Notes: generated from the letters alone by a model not told the origin. 64,000 bases of DNA from Vibrio chagasii (GCF_024347355.1 NZ_AP025465.1:1860001-1924000); one strand, 5' to 3'. Positions 35,890 to 45,552 are shown, numbered from the stretch's first letter. Translations and numbers: made by a program.

Positions 35890-37542
35890 CTATTGTTCTT
35901 CTTTTGGTAAATACACTGTCATACGTGAACCAAAATCGTTGTTATCGACCATTTCTAGCTGCCCTTGATAACGGTCGGTAAGCTGCTTAATCAGATATAA
36001 GCCAACACCGCGGTTTTGTTTCGCTTTACTCGATATGCCTTTTTCAGTCAGCGCATCGGTTGCCAAGTGCTTAGGTAAACCACATCCTTTATCTTCCACT
36101 TCAACGATAATCTCATTGCCAAAATCACTGATAGACACTTCAATCACGCGGCGCGCTGGGGCTATTTGCCCCTCTTGCTTAATCGCCATCATGGTGGCAT
36201 CAAAAGCGTTATCAATGAGGTTGCCAAGAATCGTCACGACATCCTCTGCGTTTAACCAAACTGGCAGTGCCTCAAGCCTTGAGCCTTCTTCAACTTTAAG
36301 CTCCAAACCAATCTCTCGAGCTCGCTCTGTTTTTCCTAAAAGCATGCCTGCAATAAGAGGGTCTTTTACCGTCTCTCTTAAAAACTCAATTAAGCTCTGG
36401 TAATGTGCGGTTTCTTGACCGATCAGTTGCTGAACTGAATCCAACTCACCCATTTGAATCAAGCCACTGATAGTATTCAACTTGTTCTGGTGTTCATGTG
36501 TTTGCGAGCGCAACAAATCCGCGTACTCTTTGGTTTGCGAAAGCTGATCCGTTAAGTCGTTAATCTCATCGCGTAGTCGGAAACTCGACACCGCCCCAAC
36601 CACTTCACCAGCAACAATAATCGGACTGCGGTTGGCAATGATCCGCTTATTGTTTAAATACAACTCAACATCGTGGTCGATGTCGCCTGTTGATAACAGC
36701 AGTTCTAAATCACTGCCTACTAACACATCAGAAAGGCGCTGTTGATTGAGTGCTTTATCTCTATCGATGGATAAAATATCGCAGGCACTTTTGTTTATTG
36801 AGCGTAAGATACCGTTCTTATCGATACTTAAAATGCCCTCTTTAACAGTGCTCATGGTGACATCTAACTCAACATACAGTCGGCCTATCTCTTCAGGCTC
36901 AAAGCCTAAAATAGCGCGCTGAAAACGACGAGATACATAACTCGAAATCAAAGCGTTGACCGCAACCACCAGCAACGCCATCACAATCAAAAAGGCTAAG
37001 TAAGGTTCGATTCGATCTTGCAAAGAATCCAATAGGTAACCAACTGACACGACGCCAATTATCTTCCCATCAGCGTCCTTAACGGCCGATTTACCACGAA
37101 CCGAAAAACCTAATGAGCCTTTCGCTGTTGAAACATAAGACTCCCCGAACACCAATGCTTTTTGATTGTCTCCGCCACGCATTGGTTTACCGAGCCTGTC
37201 ATCGTATGGGTGAATCAAACGAACACCTTTTTCGTCGCCAACAACAATAAACGCCGCGCCAATCAATTGAGTGAGGTTTCGGAATTTGGCTTGGGTTTCT
37301 TCAGGGAGGGTATGTGGGACGCCTTCGGGATTCAGTGTTCCTTTTTCTTCAATAATGCGCGTTACAAGGGGAGATTCCGAAAGAAACTCAGCCACACCCA
37401 ACGCTTTCAACCCCATTTCTTGCTCTTGAGATTGTTTGATATAGGCAAAACCCGCCGCTGAAAGGATCAACAGCTCAACAAGGCCAGTTACTGTCATGAT
37501 AATCAACAACCTTTTTCGGAAGCTGATACTACTCCATCTCAT
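35890..37542 (-). CDS. Sensor histidine kinase, CitA/DcuS type
   Basis: This 550-residue membrane kinase has two membrane helices (about 12-34 and 180-201) enclosing a periplasmic PAS-like sensor. The sensor carries the family signature VRLIHPYDDRLGKPMRGGD, whose Arg/His/Pro stretch contributes to carboxylate binding in CitA and DcuS. A cytoplasmic PAS (about 225-325), a phospho-acceptor segment SQTHEHQNKLNTISGLIQMG (His349) and an HATPase domain (NLIDNAFDA, DKGCGLP, RGVGLYLIK) follow. It should sense an external di- or tricarboxylate and phosphorylate the regulator encoded downstream. The exact ligand cannot be read off. Confidence 0.92.
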   Translation of the reverse strand: MRWSSISFRKRLLIIMTVTGLVELLILSAAGFAYIKQSQEQEMGLKALGVAEFLSESPLVTRIIEEKGTLNPEGVPHTLPEETQAKFRNLTQLIGAAFIVVGDEKGVRLIHPYDDRLGKPMRGGDNQKALVFGESYVSTAKGSLGFSVRGKSAVKDADGKIIGVVSVGYLLDSLQDRIEPYLAFLIVMALLVVAVNALISSYVSRRFQRAILGFEPEEIGRLYVELDVTMSTVKEGILSIDKNGILRSINKSACDILSIDRDKALNQQRLSDVLVGSDLELLLSTGDIDHDVELYLNNKRIIANRSPIIVAGEVVGAVSSFRLRDEINDLTDQLSQTKEYADLLRSQTHEHQNKLNTISGLIQMGELDSVQQLIGQETAHYQSLIEFLRETVKDPLIAGMLLGKTERAREIGLELKVEEGSRLEALPVWLNAEDVVTILGNLIDNAFDATMMAIKQEGQIAPARRVIEVSISDFGNEIIVEVEDKGCGLPKHLATDALTEKGISSKAKQNRGVGLYLIKQLTDRYQGQLEMVDNNDFGSRMTVYLPKEEQ

Positions 37543-38157
37543 ATAAATCCGTCCCTAGTGCTCAACAGGCAATGTTAACACTAAGTTAACCAGAGCACCT
37601 TTCCGCCTATACGAATTTGTGACTATTGCTCAACTAAATAATTAACTAGATTATTAATTGATATTCCTTTACGTTGCTCGCCTCGATAAATCGTTCGTTT
37701 TTAGAACGGATTAGTTGAAAAACCCAAAAAATCGAATAAATATTGAGCTAGATCACTAAGCTTTTAGGTGTTTTTTAGGTTGTTTAAAATAAATACAATT
37801 ATAATGATTGCATATAAAGGAGTTTATTATTGCCAAGCTATACGTTGCAATTTTAAGACAACGCTTTAAACCGGAATTTTGGTTAACAGAAAGGCAACAA
37901 CTCTTCACCCACTGGACGTATCGATAAATAAAAGTTGCGTGCTCGCCGTTACGAATGATGAACAAACGGATTAAGTATTCTCCCCTATTCATCTCGCTAT
38001 TTCACACTCGGCAGGCCAGACAACGAAGAGGTGACTGACAAAAGCAGCACCCAAGAATAAAGCATTGATGAGCAGGAAGTATCGATCAGTGGCAACGTCC
38101 GACAGAAACAGGATAAAAAACATAACGTATTAACATTGTTGAAAAGGAAACCAGGCA
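37543..38157. other. Long spacer upstream of the sensor kinase
   Basis: This 615-bp stretch contains the kinase promoter and, on the plus strand, a 32-39 codon open frame with an AAAGGAG site but no ATG/GTG start (37808-37927). No recognised RNA gene. An imperfect CRP-like TGTGA-N6-TCAAC lies near 37618. Confidence 0.4.
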
Positions 38158-38385
38158 ATGAAACGCGATACTTTTGGAATCTGCCTTACAAAGGCTATGC
38201 TGTTCAAAAACTTACAATCTACTTTTACTCATGTCAGAGCATATGAGAAGAACGAGACATCCCCGCTCGATCTAAAAGTGTTGTTAGCTTTCCCGCAAAT
38301 GTCAGGTAGAGATTTATTACAAACCATGCAAGGTTCAAAACAATTGGTGTGGCGTGCCGATCACCATTGCCCAAGCTTTAAATAG
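38158..38385 (+). CDS. Small protein of unknown function (75 aa)
   Basis: An open frame of 75 codons with AAGGAAACC upstream of its ATG, no signal peptide or membrane helix, and a following strong UUCG-loop terminator, which supports a real transcript. Composition is ordinary for a soluble protein. No family recognised. It could be a conserved small Vibrio protein or a leader; moderate confidence only. Confidence 0.5.
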   Translation: MKRDTFGICLTKAMLFKNLQSTFTHVRAYEKNETSPLDLKVLLAFPQMSGRDLLQTMQGSKQLVWRADHHCPSFK

Positions 38386-38427
38386 CACCAGTCCATTTGT
38401 AGTAACTTCTTCTATACTGAACTTAAG

Positions 38428-38453
38428 GAGCACGATTCGTCGTGCTCTTTTCG
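38428..38453 (+). terminator. Strong terminator with TTCG tetraloop
   Basis: Perfect 8-bp stem GAGCACGA/TCGTGCTC closed by a TTCG tetraloop and followed by TTTTCGTTTCTTT. Confidence 0.9.
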
Positions 38454-38600
38454 TTTCTTTGTCTATAGACGCTAAATCCTTAATAGCATTCACATTATGT
38501 TAACGAATGATTATGCTATTTGCTCATATGAGGTAATCTGTTCAAGACAAATGATGATCCCCCTGTTAACATTAGAGCTAATACTCTAATTTGGTAATTA

Positions 38601-40049
38601 ATGCAGATGACCAAACCGACATTCCGATGCCTTGCGATTGCCAGTATTCTTATCGGTACTATCAGTTCGCCAAGCTATGCTGCCCCGCTCACTTTTTCTG
38701 AGGCGTGGCAAATACTCCAAGAGAACAACAACTCTCTTGCGGCTCAACAAGCTAACGTTGAGCGTTATCAACACCTTCAAAATGCAACCGGAAGCCTTAA
38801 CCTGCCTTCAGTGACGTTAGGCGCAAACTACACTCACCTTGATAACGATGTCACTATCAATGGCGAGCAGTTTGCCGATAGCTTAAGTGGTGTACCATCC
38901 ATTGGTCTTCCTGTTCCTCCTCAAATTATCAGTGCGCTTGGTGGCATTACCTCAACGATTACCGAGCAAGATATCTTCAGCTCTTCTATTCGCGCAGTGT
39001 GGCCTATTTTTACAGGTGGTCGAATTACCGCAGCACAAACCGCAGCTGAAGGTAAAAGCGAAGAAGCGCAAAGCCAACTGCTAATGGAAAAACAGGCTCG
39101 TTACGAAGACTTAAGCAAATATTACTTCTCAGTGATCTTAGCTGAAGATGTCGTAGAAACGCGTCGAGCAGTCGAAGCTGGCTTAACTCAACATCGTGAT
39201 TTTGCCATCAAGTTAGAGCAACAAGGGCAAATTGCACGAGTAGAACGCCTGCAAGCGGACGCCTCTCTAGATAAGGCAGTAGTTGAACGCACTAAAGCTG
39301 AGAATGATCTTAAGATTGCTCAATTAGCCCTTACCCAAATTCTAGGTCAAAGCCAAAGCGTTGAACCTTCAGAGCAACTGTTTATCAACAAAAACCTACC
39401 TCATATGGATGTGTTCATTGATCAAACACTCATGACCTACCCTGGTCTTAAGATTCTGGATGCGAAAGAGAAACAAGCGAGCAGTTTAATCAAAGCTGAA
39501 AAAGGCAAATATTACCCAGAGGTTTATCTTTACGGGGATTACAGCCTCTATGAAGACGATTCGCTCGCCAGTGAAATGAAGCCAGATTGGTTAGTTGGCA
39601 TTGGTGTCAACGTACCGCTACTCGACACCTCAGGTCGTTCAGACAAAGTGGCTGCTGCGCACAGTGCGGTATCTCAAGTTAAATTCCTAAAGTCACAAGC
39701 CAAACAAGACTTAACCGTATTGGTACAAAAGACCTACCTTGAAGCAAACCAAGCGATTGAAGAGGTTCAAGGCCTTAATTCTAGCTTGTCATTAGCTCAA
39801 GAAAATCTACTACTTCGTAAAAAAGCATTCACTCAAGGGCTTTCTAACTCGTTAGAAGTGGTTGATGCCGAGCTATACCTTGCGAGCATCAAAACACAGC
39901 AATCTGCTGCGCGATTCAAATACCTTATCTCTCTCAACAAGCTATTAGCGCTAACCAGCGAAATGAACGCTTACTCGAGTTACTTAACTTCTTCTGTTAC
40001 GTCTGATTTCGACTCAAAAACAGATACCGCTAGCCAGTCAAAAGGATAA
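38601..40049 (+). CDS. TolC-family outer membrane efflux protein
   Basis: This 482-residue protein has a signal peptide (cleavage after SSPSYA) and two TolC-type repeats of outer membrane strands and long periplasmic helices, rich in Gln, Ala and Glu. The conserved FTGGRITAAQTAAEG and VPLLDTSGRSDKVAAAHSAV segments are the paired strand-turn regions of the two halves. It forms the exit duct of a tripartite exporter. It is the first gene of an operon with an HlyD-like adaptor 3 bp downstream and two ABC-2 permeases. It is a dedicated paralogue rather than the housekeeping TolC. Start at 38601 or two codons later (ATG at 38607). Confidence 0.92.
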   Translation: MQMTKPTFRCLAIASILIGTISSPSYAAPLTFSEAWQILQENNNSLAAQQANVERYQHLQNATGSLNLPSVTLGANYTHLDNDVTINGEQFADSLSGVPSIGLPVPPQIISALGGITSTITEQDIFSSSIRAVWPIFTGGRITAAQTAAEGKSEEAQSQLLMEKQARYEDLSKYYFSVILAEDVVETRRAVEAGLTQHRDFAIKLEQQGQIARVERLQADASLDKAVVERTKAENDLKIAQLALTQILGQSQSVEPSEQLFINKNLPHMDVFIDQTLMTYPGLKILDAKEKQASSLIKAEKGKYYPEVYLYGDYSLYEDDSLASEMKPDWLVGIGVNVPLLDTSGRSDKVAAAHSAVSQVKFLKSQAKQDLTVLVQKTYLEANQAIEEVQGLNSSLSLAQENLLLRKKAFTQGLSNSLEVVDAELYLASIKTQQSAARFKYLISLNKLLALTSEMNAYSSYLTSSVTSDFDSKTDTASQSKG

Positions 40050-40052
40050 TTC

Positions 40053-41027
40053 ATGAAACCTATTAAGCCTCTTCTTCTATCTATAGTTGGTATCGGAATT
40101 GTTGGCTGGGTCGGATACAGTTTTTACCAAGCGTACCAACCTCAACCAGTTAAGCTTCAAGGTCAAATTGATGCACAGCAATACAGCATCTCTTCGAAAG
40201 TACCCGGTCGTATTGACGAGGTATTTGTGCGCAAAGGCGACTCTGTTGAGAAAGGTGAATTGATCTTCTCCCTTCTAAGTCCAGAGATCGACGCAAAATT
40301 AGAGCAAGCAAAAGCAGGTCAAAAAGCCGCTGGTGCACTGGCTCAAGAAGCAGAAAATGGTGCTCGTACTCAGCAAATTCAAGCCGCTAAAGACCAATGG
40401 TTGAAAGCTAAAGCAGCCGCAGACTTAATGGACAAAACCTACCAACGAGTAAACAACCTTTACAATGATGGCGTCGTTGCAGAACAAAAACGTGATGAAG
40501 CCCAAACACAGTGGCAAGCTGCTAAATACACAGAAAGCGCGGCTTTCCAAATGTATCAGCTAGCACAAGAAGGGGCTCGCGATGAAACCAAAGTGGCTGC
40601 TGCTCAAAAAGCATTAATGGCCGCTGGCGCGGTAGCTGAAGTCGAAGCCTACGCCAAAGACACACAAATCCACAGCTGGTTCAGCGGTGAGGTTTCTCAA
40701 GTGCTGCTTAGTAGCGGAGAACTGGCACCACAAGGTTTCCCAGTCGTGACCGTGATCGATACGAAAGATGCATGGGCGATACTCAACGTTCGTGAAGACA
40801 TGCTCAAGCACTTTGAGAAAGGCTCACAGTTTGAAGCTTACCTGCCAGCTCTGGATAAATCGCTCACTTTCCAAGTGACGCACATTGCGGTGATGGGTGA
40901 TTTCGCAACTTGGCGTTCAACAGATGCAGCACAAGGCTTTGACTTACGTACATTTGAAGTAGAAGCACGCCCAGTTGATACAAGCGAAACACTGCGCATG
41001 GGTATGAGCCTTGTGGTTGAGCTTTAG
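40053..41027 (+). CDS. HlyD-family membrane fusion protein
   Basis: This 324-residue periplasmic adaptor has one N-terminal membrane anchor (about 5-27), a split lipoyl (barrel-sandwich) domain (QYSISSKVPGRIDEVFVRKGDSVEKGE and its second half near WFSGEVSQVLLSSGELAPQG; quoted in part), a helical hairpin (about 85-190) and a beta-barrel end. It links the inner-membrane permeases to the TolC-like duct. The gene starts 3 bp after the TolC-like gene and ends 7 bp before the first permease. Confidence 0.92.
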   Translation: MKPIKPLLLSIVGIGIVGWVGYSFYQAYQPQPVKLQGQIDAQQYSISSKVPGRIDEVFVRKGDSVEKGELIFSLLSPEIDAKLEQAKAGQKAAGALAQEAENGARTQQIQAAKDQWLKAKAAADLMDKTYQRVNNLYNDGVVAEQKRDEAQTQWQAAKYTESAAFQMYQLAQEGARDETKVAAAQKALMAAGAVAEVEAYAKDTQIHSWFSGEVSQVLLSSGELAPQGFPVVTVIDTKDAWAILNVREDMLKHFEKGSQFEAYLPALDKSLTFQVTHIAVMGDFATWRSTDAAQGFDLRTFEVEARPVDTSETLRMGMSLVVEL

Positions 41028-41034
41028 GTGACAT

Positions 41035-42243
41035 ATGTCTGCTAATACTCACTTACCAGAGCATCACAAAACGATAAACAGCTTACTTCGACAGTGGGCG
41101 ATAGTCCGTAAAGACAAGTGGTTGTTGTCGTGCTTAACTTGGATACCTTTGCTACTTGCTGCAAGTATCTGGCTGATCTTTTCACAAGGTATCGCTCGTG
41201 ATTTGCCTGTTGCAGTGGTTGACCTAGAACACAGCCAAATTTCGCAGCAGTTTACTCGCTTAGTCGATGCCTCACCTACCCTGCAGGTCACTCAGAAATA
41301 CAGCTCCGCAAGTGAAGCAGCAAAAGCCATGATAGAGCGTGATATCTACGGCTACGTCGTTATACCTAGACATTTTGACCGAGACCTTTATCTTGGGCTA
41401 AACCCGCAGGTTTCCGTGTTCTACAACAGCCAATTTATATTGATTGGTAAACTGGTGAACTCGGCTTTTTTGCAAGCTCAAGGCACTTTCAACGCCCAAC
41501 TTGAAGTGATTCAACAGCTTTCCCACGGAGATACCACGGTAAAATCCGCCTTGGGGCAAGCTGTCACCGTTCAAAACCAAATCACTCCGCTGTTTAACAA
41601 GAACACCAGCTATTCTCAATTCTTGGTATCTGCGGTTATTCCTGCTTTATGGCAAATCATGATAGTGGTAGGAACGATTTTAGTACTCACTGCAAATGTG
41701 CGAGCTCGTGGGCTAAAAGCGTGGTTATCGCATTCTCCGATCAAGTCCCTAGCATCAACACTCACCCCTTATGTTGTTCTGTTTTTAGGGTTTGGTATTG
41801 CGTTTAGCTTTTGGTTCTATCGCATTTTGGAGTGGCCATTTAACGGCAGCTTTATGGCATTAACCATTGCACAGTTACTAACGGTTATTAGTTGTATCAT
41901 TATGGGTTGCTTGTTCTTCTTCTTGACGCTTGATCCAGCAAGAGCGATGAGCTTTGCAGGTGCTTTCACAGCGCCAAGTTTTGCGTTTATGGGGATCACC
42001 TTCCCTGTTACAGACATGAATGCGGCAGCCCAAGCTTGGAGAAGTCTATTGCCTGTTAGTCATTACATCGAAATACAAACGGTTCAATCCAGTTACGGTG
42101 TGAGCGCTGCGCAATCGCTGATGAACCTCACTTCAATGTTTTGGTACGTTATTCCTGCTTTTGTAGTGATCTTATTGATTAAAAAGCACTTAGCGCAAGC
42201 AGCACAGTCAACACAAGCAGAGCATAAAGGAGTAAATCAATGA
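41035..42243 (+). CDS. ABC-2 type permease, first subunit
   Basis: This 402-residue membrane protein of the ABC-2 (YhhJ/YbhS-like) class has one N-terminal helix (about 33-52), a large periplasmic domain (VAVVDLEHSQISQQFTRLVDAS) and five C-terminal helices (about 200-395). Such permeases usually pair with a cytoplasmic ATPase and an HlyD adaptor to export drugs or lipids. No ATPase gene is present in this operon. The stop overlaps the start of the next permease (ATGA). Confidence 0.9.
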   Translation: MSANTHLPEHHKTINSLLRQWAIVRKDKWLLSCLTWIPLLLAASIWLIFSQGIARDLPVAVVDLEHSQISQQFTRLVDASPTLQVTQKYSSASEAAKAMIERDIYGYVVIPRHFDRDLYLGLNPQVSVFYNSQFILIGKLVNSAFLQAQGTFNAQLEVIQQLSHGDTTVKSALGQAVTVQNQITPLFNKNTSYSQFLVSAVIPALWQIMIVVGTILVLTANVRARGLKAWLSHSPIKSLASTLTPYVVLFLGFGIAFSFWFYRILEWPFNGSFMALTIAQLLTVISCIIMGCLFFFLTLDPARAMSFAGAFTAPSFAFMGITFPVTDMNAAAQAWRSLLPVSHYIEIQTVQSSYGVSAAQSLMNLTSMFWYVIPAFVVILLIKKHLAQAAQSTQAEHKGVNQ

Positions 42244-43409
42244 GCTTTACTCAATTACTGAAGCAAGAACTCCTGGCGGTTCTGCGTAACCCAGTAGTAT
42301 TACTGACCGTGTTTGGTGGTGTGGTCTTTTACTCATTCTTGTACCCTTTGCCTTACGCCAATCAAGTACCCCAACAATTGAAAGCGTCCGTTGTAAACCT
42401 AGACAAGAGCCAAAGCAGCTACCATTTAGAGCGAATGGTCGATGCGACCTCTCAAATTGATTTGGTTCGCCGTGACTCCACTATCTCAGACGCTAAACAG
42501 GCTGTACTCAATCAAGAAATTGGTGGGTTCATCGTCATTCCTGAAAACTTCTATAAAGATCTACTTCTAGGGAAAAGCCCAACACTCTCTTATGCGGGTG
42601 ATGCATCTTACTTCCTAGTGTATGGCACCATAGTTGAGGGACTTGCAAAGGCAGGCGGCACGTTAGCCGCACAAGTTAAGGTGAGTCACTTGTTAGTTGA
42701 AGGTGTACCTTTAGAATCCGCAGCCAAAGGCTACAGCGCATTTAGCTTAAATTTAAAACCTACTTTCAATAGTCGAATGGGATACATCGATTACGTCGTT
42801 CCCGCTGTCTTTGTATTGATCCTTCAGCAAACCCTAGCCATGGCATCAGGGTTGGTTGGTGCAACGCAAAATGCTCAATCCACATTCGGCTATTGGTGCA
42901 GAGTTCATCCAACCAAACTAATCCTTGCTCGCAGTTGCACCTTAGTAGGGATCTACTACTTATTATCGATGTACTACTTCGGCGCCAGCTTTTCGATGTA
43001 CGGGATTAACCTACTCGCCTCAATCTCACAGATTTTAACCTTGTTACTGCCCTTCTTATTGGCCAGCTGTTTGATTGGCATTTTTATCGGTGAGTTAGTG
43101 CCACGAAGAGAGTTAGTCACGGTTGTGGTGTTAATCAGTTCAATGCCACTGATCTTCTCTTCAGGTTTTATCTGGCCGATTGAAATGATGCCTGAATGGT
43201 TAGTACTGTTATCACAACTGTTTCCAAGCACACCTGCTATCCAAGGTTTCTTAGCCCTGAATCAGATGGGCGCTTCGTGGCAAGAGGTCGCATCTCAATG
43301 GACGCTGTTATGGGGACAAGTTGTACTTTGGGGGTCGTTGCTTGCACTGAAGCTCTACCACAAGTCGAGCAAAAGCATCGTTAACCGCACTACCGATAAT
43401 AGCCTTTGA
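42240..43409 (+). CDS. ABC-2 type permease, second subunit
   Basis: This 389-residue protein is a paralogue of the preceding permease with the same topology: N-terminal helix (about 18-36), periplasmic domain (ASVVNLDKSQSSYHLERMVDAT) and a five-helix C-terminal block with the end motif FSSGFIWPIEMMPEWL. The two would form a heterodimer. Last gene of the operon. The missing ATPase must be supplied from elsewhere, or the pair works by another energy source. Confidence 0.9.
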   Translation: MSFTQLLKQELLAVLRNPVVLLTVFGGVVFYSFLYPLPYANQVPQQLKASVVNLDKSQSSYHLERMVDATSQIDLVRRDSTISDAKQAVLNQEIGGFIVIPENFYKDLLLGKSPTLSYAGDASYFLVYGTIVEGLAKAGGTLAAQVKVSHLLVEGVPLESAAKGYSAFSLNLKPTFNSRMGYIDYVVPAVFVLILQQTLAMASGLVGATQNAQSTFGYWCRVHPTKLILARSCTLVGIYYLLSMYYFGASFSMYGINLLASISQILTLLLPFLLASCLIGIFIGELVPRRELVTVVVLISSMPLIFSSGFIWPIEMMPEWLVLLSQLFPSTPAIQGFLALNQMGASWQEVASQWTLLWGQVVLWGSLLALKLYHKSSKSIVNRTTDNSL

Positions 43410-43894
43410 GTGGTTTAGCTCATCGCAAACATAAAAAGCTCTGATAAAGGGCTTTTTTAATACCTCCGACTTGCTCCTTCCCTTGTAAGAGACTTTTCAA
43501 AACCTCCCAAAAACAAGCGTTACATCAAAGCTCATCTATTTTAGCTATCAATTTAACCGCCAATCTATATGCCTTTTCAAACTCAAAAATCATCAACTTA
43601 TACCCAAAAGACGACAAAACACGAATTATTGTAAATTTATTGTAAAAATTTCTTTGACGGTATTAATTTTATGTATAGGGTTATCAATAAGACGTGGTAA
43701 GCCGAATATCATAGTCTTATTGGTTCACGTGCCAAAAGGATCTCCATATAAAACGTGATTAGTAGTGATATTTATCTCGCATTTCGACTTGGCTACAGAG
43801 CATTTTGTCGCTATCGAAGAAATAAATAAGCTATTGAAATATAAGACAAACACAACATAAGCAAACATAAATTAATAAAAAGACAGGGAAAACC
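43410..43894. other. Spacer upstream of the first AGCS symporter gene
   Basis: Very AT-rich stretch with the terminator of the export operon at its left end. No glycine-riboswitch-like motif is seen here, unlike before the second symporter gene. GGGAAAACC precedes the symporter ATG. Confidence 0.45.
43434..43458 (+). terminator. Terminator of the export operon
   Basis: Stem AAAAGCTCT/AGGGCTTTT (one G-T pair) followed by T residues, 25 bp past the second permease. Confidence 0.75.
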
Positions 43895-45436
43895 ATGAAA
43901 AACATAAGAGAATTATTTTTTGGGTTTATATTATTGTTTAGTTCCAGTGCATTTGCAGAAGAAGGATCATTTAATCAAGCTATCAGTAACTTAAGCAAAA
44001 GTGTTGATGGATTTTTCAACGACTACACAGGATGGTTCGTTGGACTCATATTTAAAAGTGTACCGGTTGGCGAAGCCAACTTCCCTATTATTGTTGGCTG
44101 GTTATTACTCGCTGCGTTGATCTTTACTGTTTACTTTGGCTTCGTTCAATTTAAGCGAGTCGGTATGGCTGTAGATATCATTAGAGGCAAGTACACAGAC
44201 CCTAACTCAAAAGAAGACGGCGAAGTTTCCCATTTTCAAGCTTTAGCTACTGCCCTTTCTGGAACCGTCGGTCTTGGTAACATCGCAGGTGTAGGTGCTG
44301 CACTCGCCATTGGTGGCCCTGGTGCAACATTCTGGATGATTTTGTGTGGCCTTCTTGGTATGGCTTCAAAATTCTGTGAGTGTACGTTGGGTGTGAAATA
44401 CCGAACTATCTTACCGTCAGGTGTGGTTTCGGGTGGTCCAATGTACTACCTGAGCCAAGGCCTAAGTGAGCGCGGATTGGGTGGGCTGGGTAAAGCACTT
44501 GCGATCGGCTTTGCACTGATGTGTATCTTGGGTTCACTTGGTGGCGGTAACATGTTCCAAGCTAACCAAGCTCATGCAATGCTAACGTATGCCTTTGATA
44601 TCCCAAGTGAGTACGGTGTTATCACTGGCCTTGTACTAGCTGCTTTAGTTTTCTCTGTGATTGTTGGTGGTATGCCTTCTATTGCATCGGTAACAGAAAA
44701 AGTGGTTCCTTGGATGGCTGCGCTATATATCGGTATGGCTCTAGTTGTTATCGGTTCTAACCTTGATCAAGTTGGCCCTGCTTTCAGCGCAATCTTTACC
44801 GGCGCATTTACTGGCGAAGGTGTTGTTGGTGGATTCATTGGTGCGTTAATTCAAGGCTTGAAGCGTGCAACCTTCTCGAACGAGGCAGGTGTTGGTTCTG
44901 CGGCAATTGCTCACTCAGCGGTAAAAACAAAAGAGCCAATTACTGAAGGCCTAGTGTCACTACTAGAACCGTTCGTTGATACCGTAATCATTTGTACGAT
45001 GACAGCATTGGTTATCACTATCGCTGGCCTAAACACAGGTCCATTCGATGGTTCAGGTTTAACAGGTGTAACTCTAACTGCGGCGTCGTTTACTGAAACT
45101 GCAGGTTTCTTCAAATACACCTTAGCACTAGCCGTTATCATGTTTGCATTTTCTACTATGATTTCTTGGTCGTACTACGGTCTTAAAGCATGGACTTACC
45201 TATTCGGTGAAGGAAAGGCTACGGAACTGGTTTTCAAAGTGATGTTCTGTGTGTTCGTTGTGATTGGTGCAACAATCCAATTTGGTGCGGTAATCGACTT
45301 CTCTGATGCAGCTATCTTTGCGATGTCTATCTTTAACATCCTAGGTCTATACTTCTTGATGCCTGTTGTTAAGAAAGAACTGCAATCATTCGTTGCTCGT
45401 GTGAAATCAGGTGAAATCAAAACCTACGAAAAGTAA
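43895..45436 (+). CDS. Sodium:alanine/glycine symporter (AGCS family), copy 1
   Basis: This 513-residue inner membrane transporter takes up alanine or glycine with sodium. AGCS signatures: ALSGTVGLGNIAGVGAALAIGGPGA (shown here across the first helices), GLLGMASKFCECTLGVKYR, GGPMYYLSQGL and KRATFSNEAGVGSAAIAHSAV. It has about 11 helices. The N-terminus looks like a cleavable or reentrant signal (MKNIRELFFGFILLFSSSAFA) and precedes an extra helix-containing segment, making it about 57 residues longer than copy 2. Single gene with own terminator. Confidence 0.93.
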   Translation: MKNIRELFFGFILLFSSSAFAEEGSFNQAISNLSKSVDGFFNDYTGWFVGLIFKSVPVGEANFPIIVGWLLLAALIFTVYFGFVQFKRVGMAVDIIRGKYTDPNSKEDGEVSHFQALATALSGTVGLGNIAGVGAALAIGGPGATFWMILCGLLGMASKFCECTLGVKYRTILPSGVVSGGPMYYLSQGLSERGLGGLGKALAIGFALMCILGSLGGGNMFQANQAHAMLTYAFDIPSEYGVITGLVLAALVFSVIVGGMPSIASVTEKVVPWMAALYIGMALVVIGSNLDQVGPAFSAIFTGAFTGEGVVGGFIGALIQGLKRATFSNEAGVGSAAIAHSAVKTKEPITEGLVSLLEPFVDTVIICTMTALVITIAGLNTGPFDGSGLTGVTLTAASFTETAGFFKYTLALAVIMFAFSTMISWSYYGLKAWTYLFGEGKATELVFKVMFCVFVVIGATIQFGAVIDFSDAAIFAMSIFNILGLYFLMPVVKKELQSFVARVKSGEIKTYEK

Positions 45437-45517
45437 TCACTCGCCAATTAACACTGTTCTAAAAGTCTTGGCGATACCCTTTGCTTGAGAAAGCGAGAAC
45501 AGAACAATAGCTTAGTC

Positions 45518-45552
45518 AAAATCCCTACCAGTTTTGCTTGTGGGGATTTTTT
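45518..45552 (+). terminator. Terminator of AGCS copy 1
   Basis: Stem AAAATCCC/GGGATTTT extended by CCA/TGG-type pairing, ending in a T-run. Confidence 0.85.

Noticed and set aside
37616..37631. CRP-like site TGTGA-N6-TCAAC upstream of the sensor kinase
   Set aside because: The right half does not match TCACA well; such partial sites are common by chance.
37756..37992. Minus-strand 78-codon open frame upstream of the sensor kinase
   Set aside because: No ribosome binding site, unusual composition, and the kinase promoter region must lie nearby; likely accidental.
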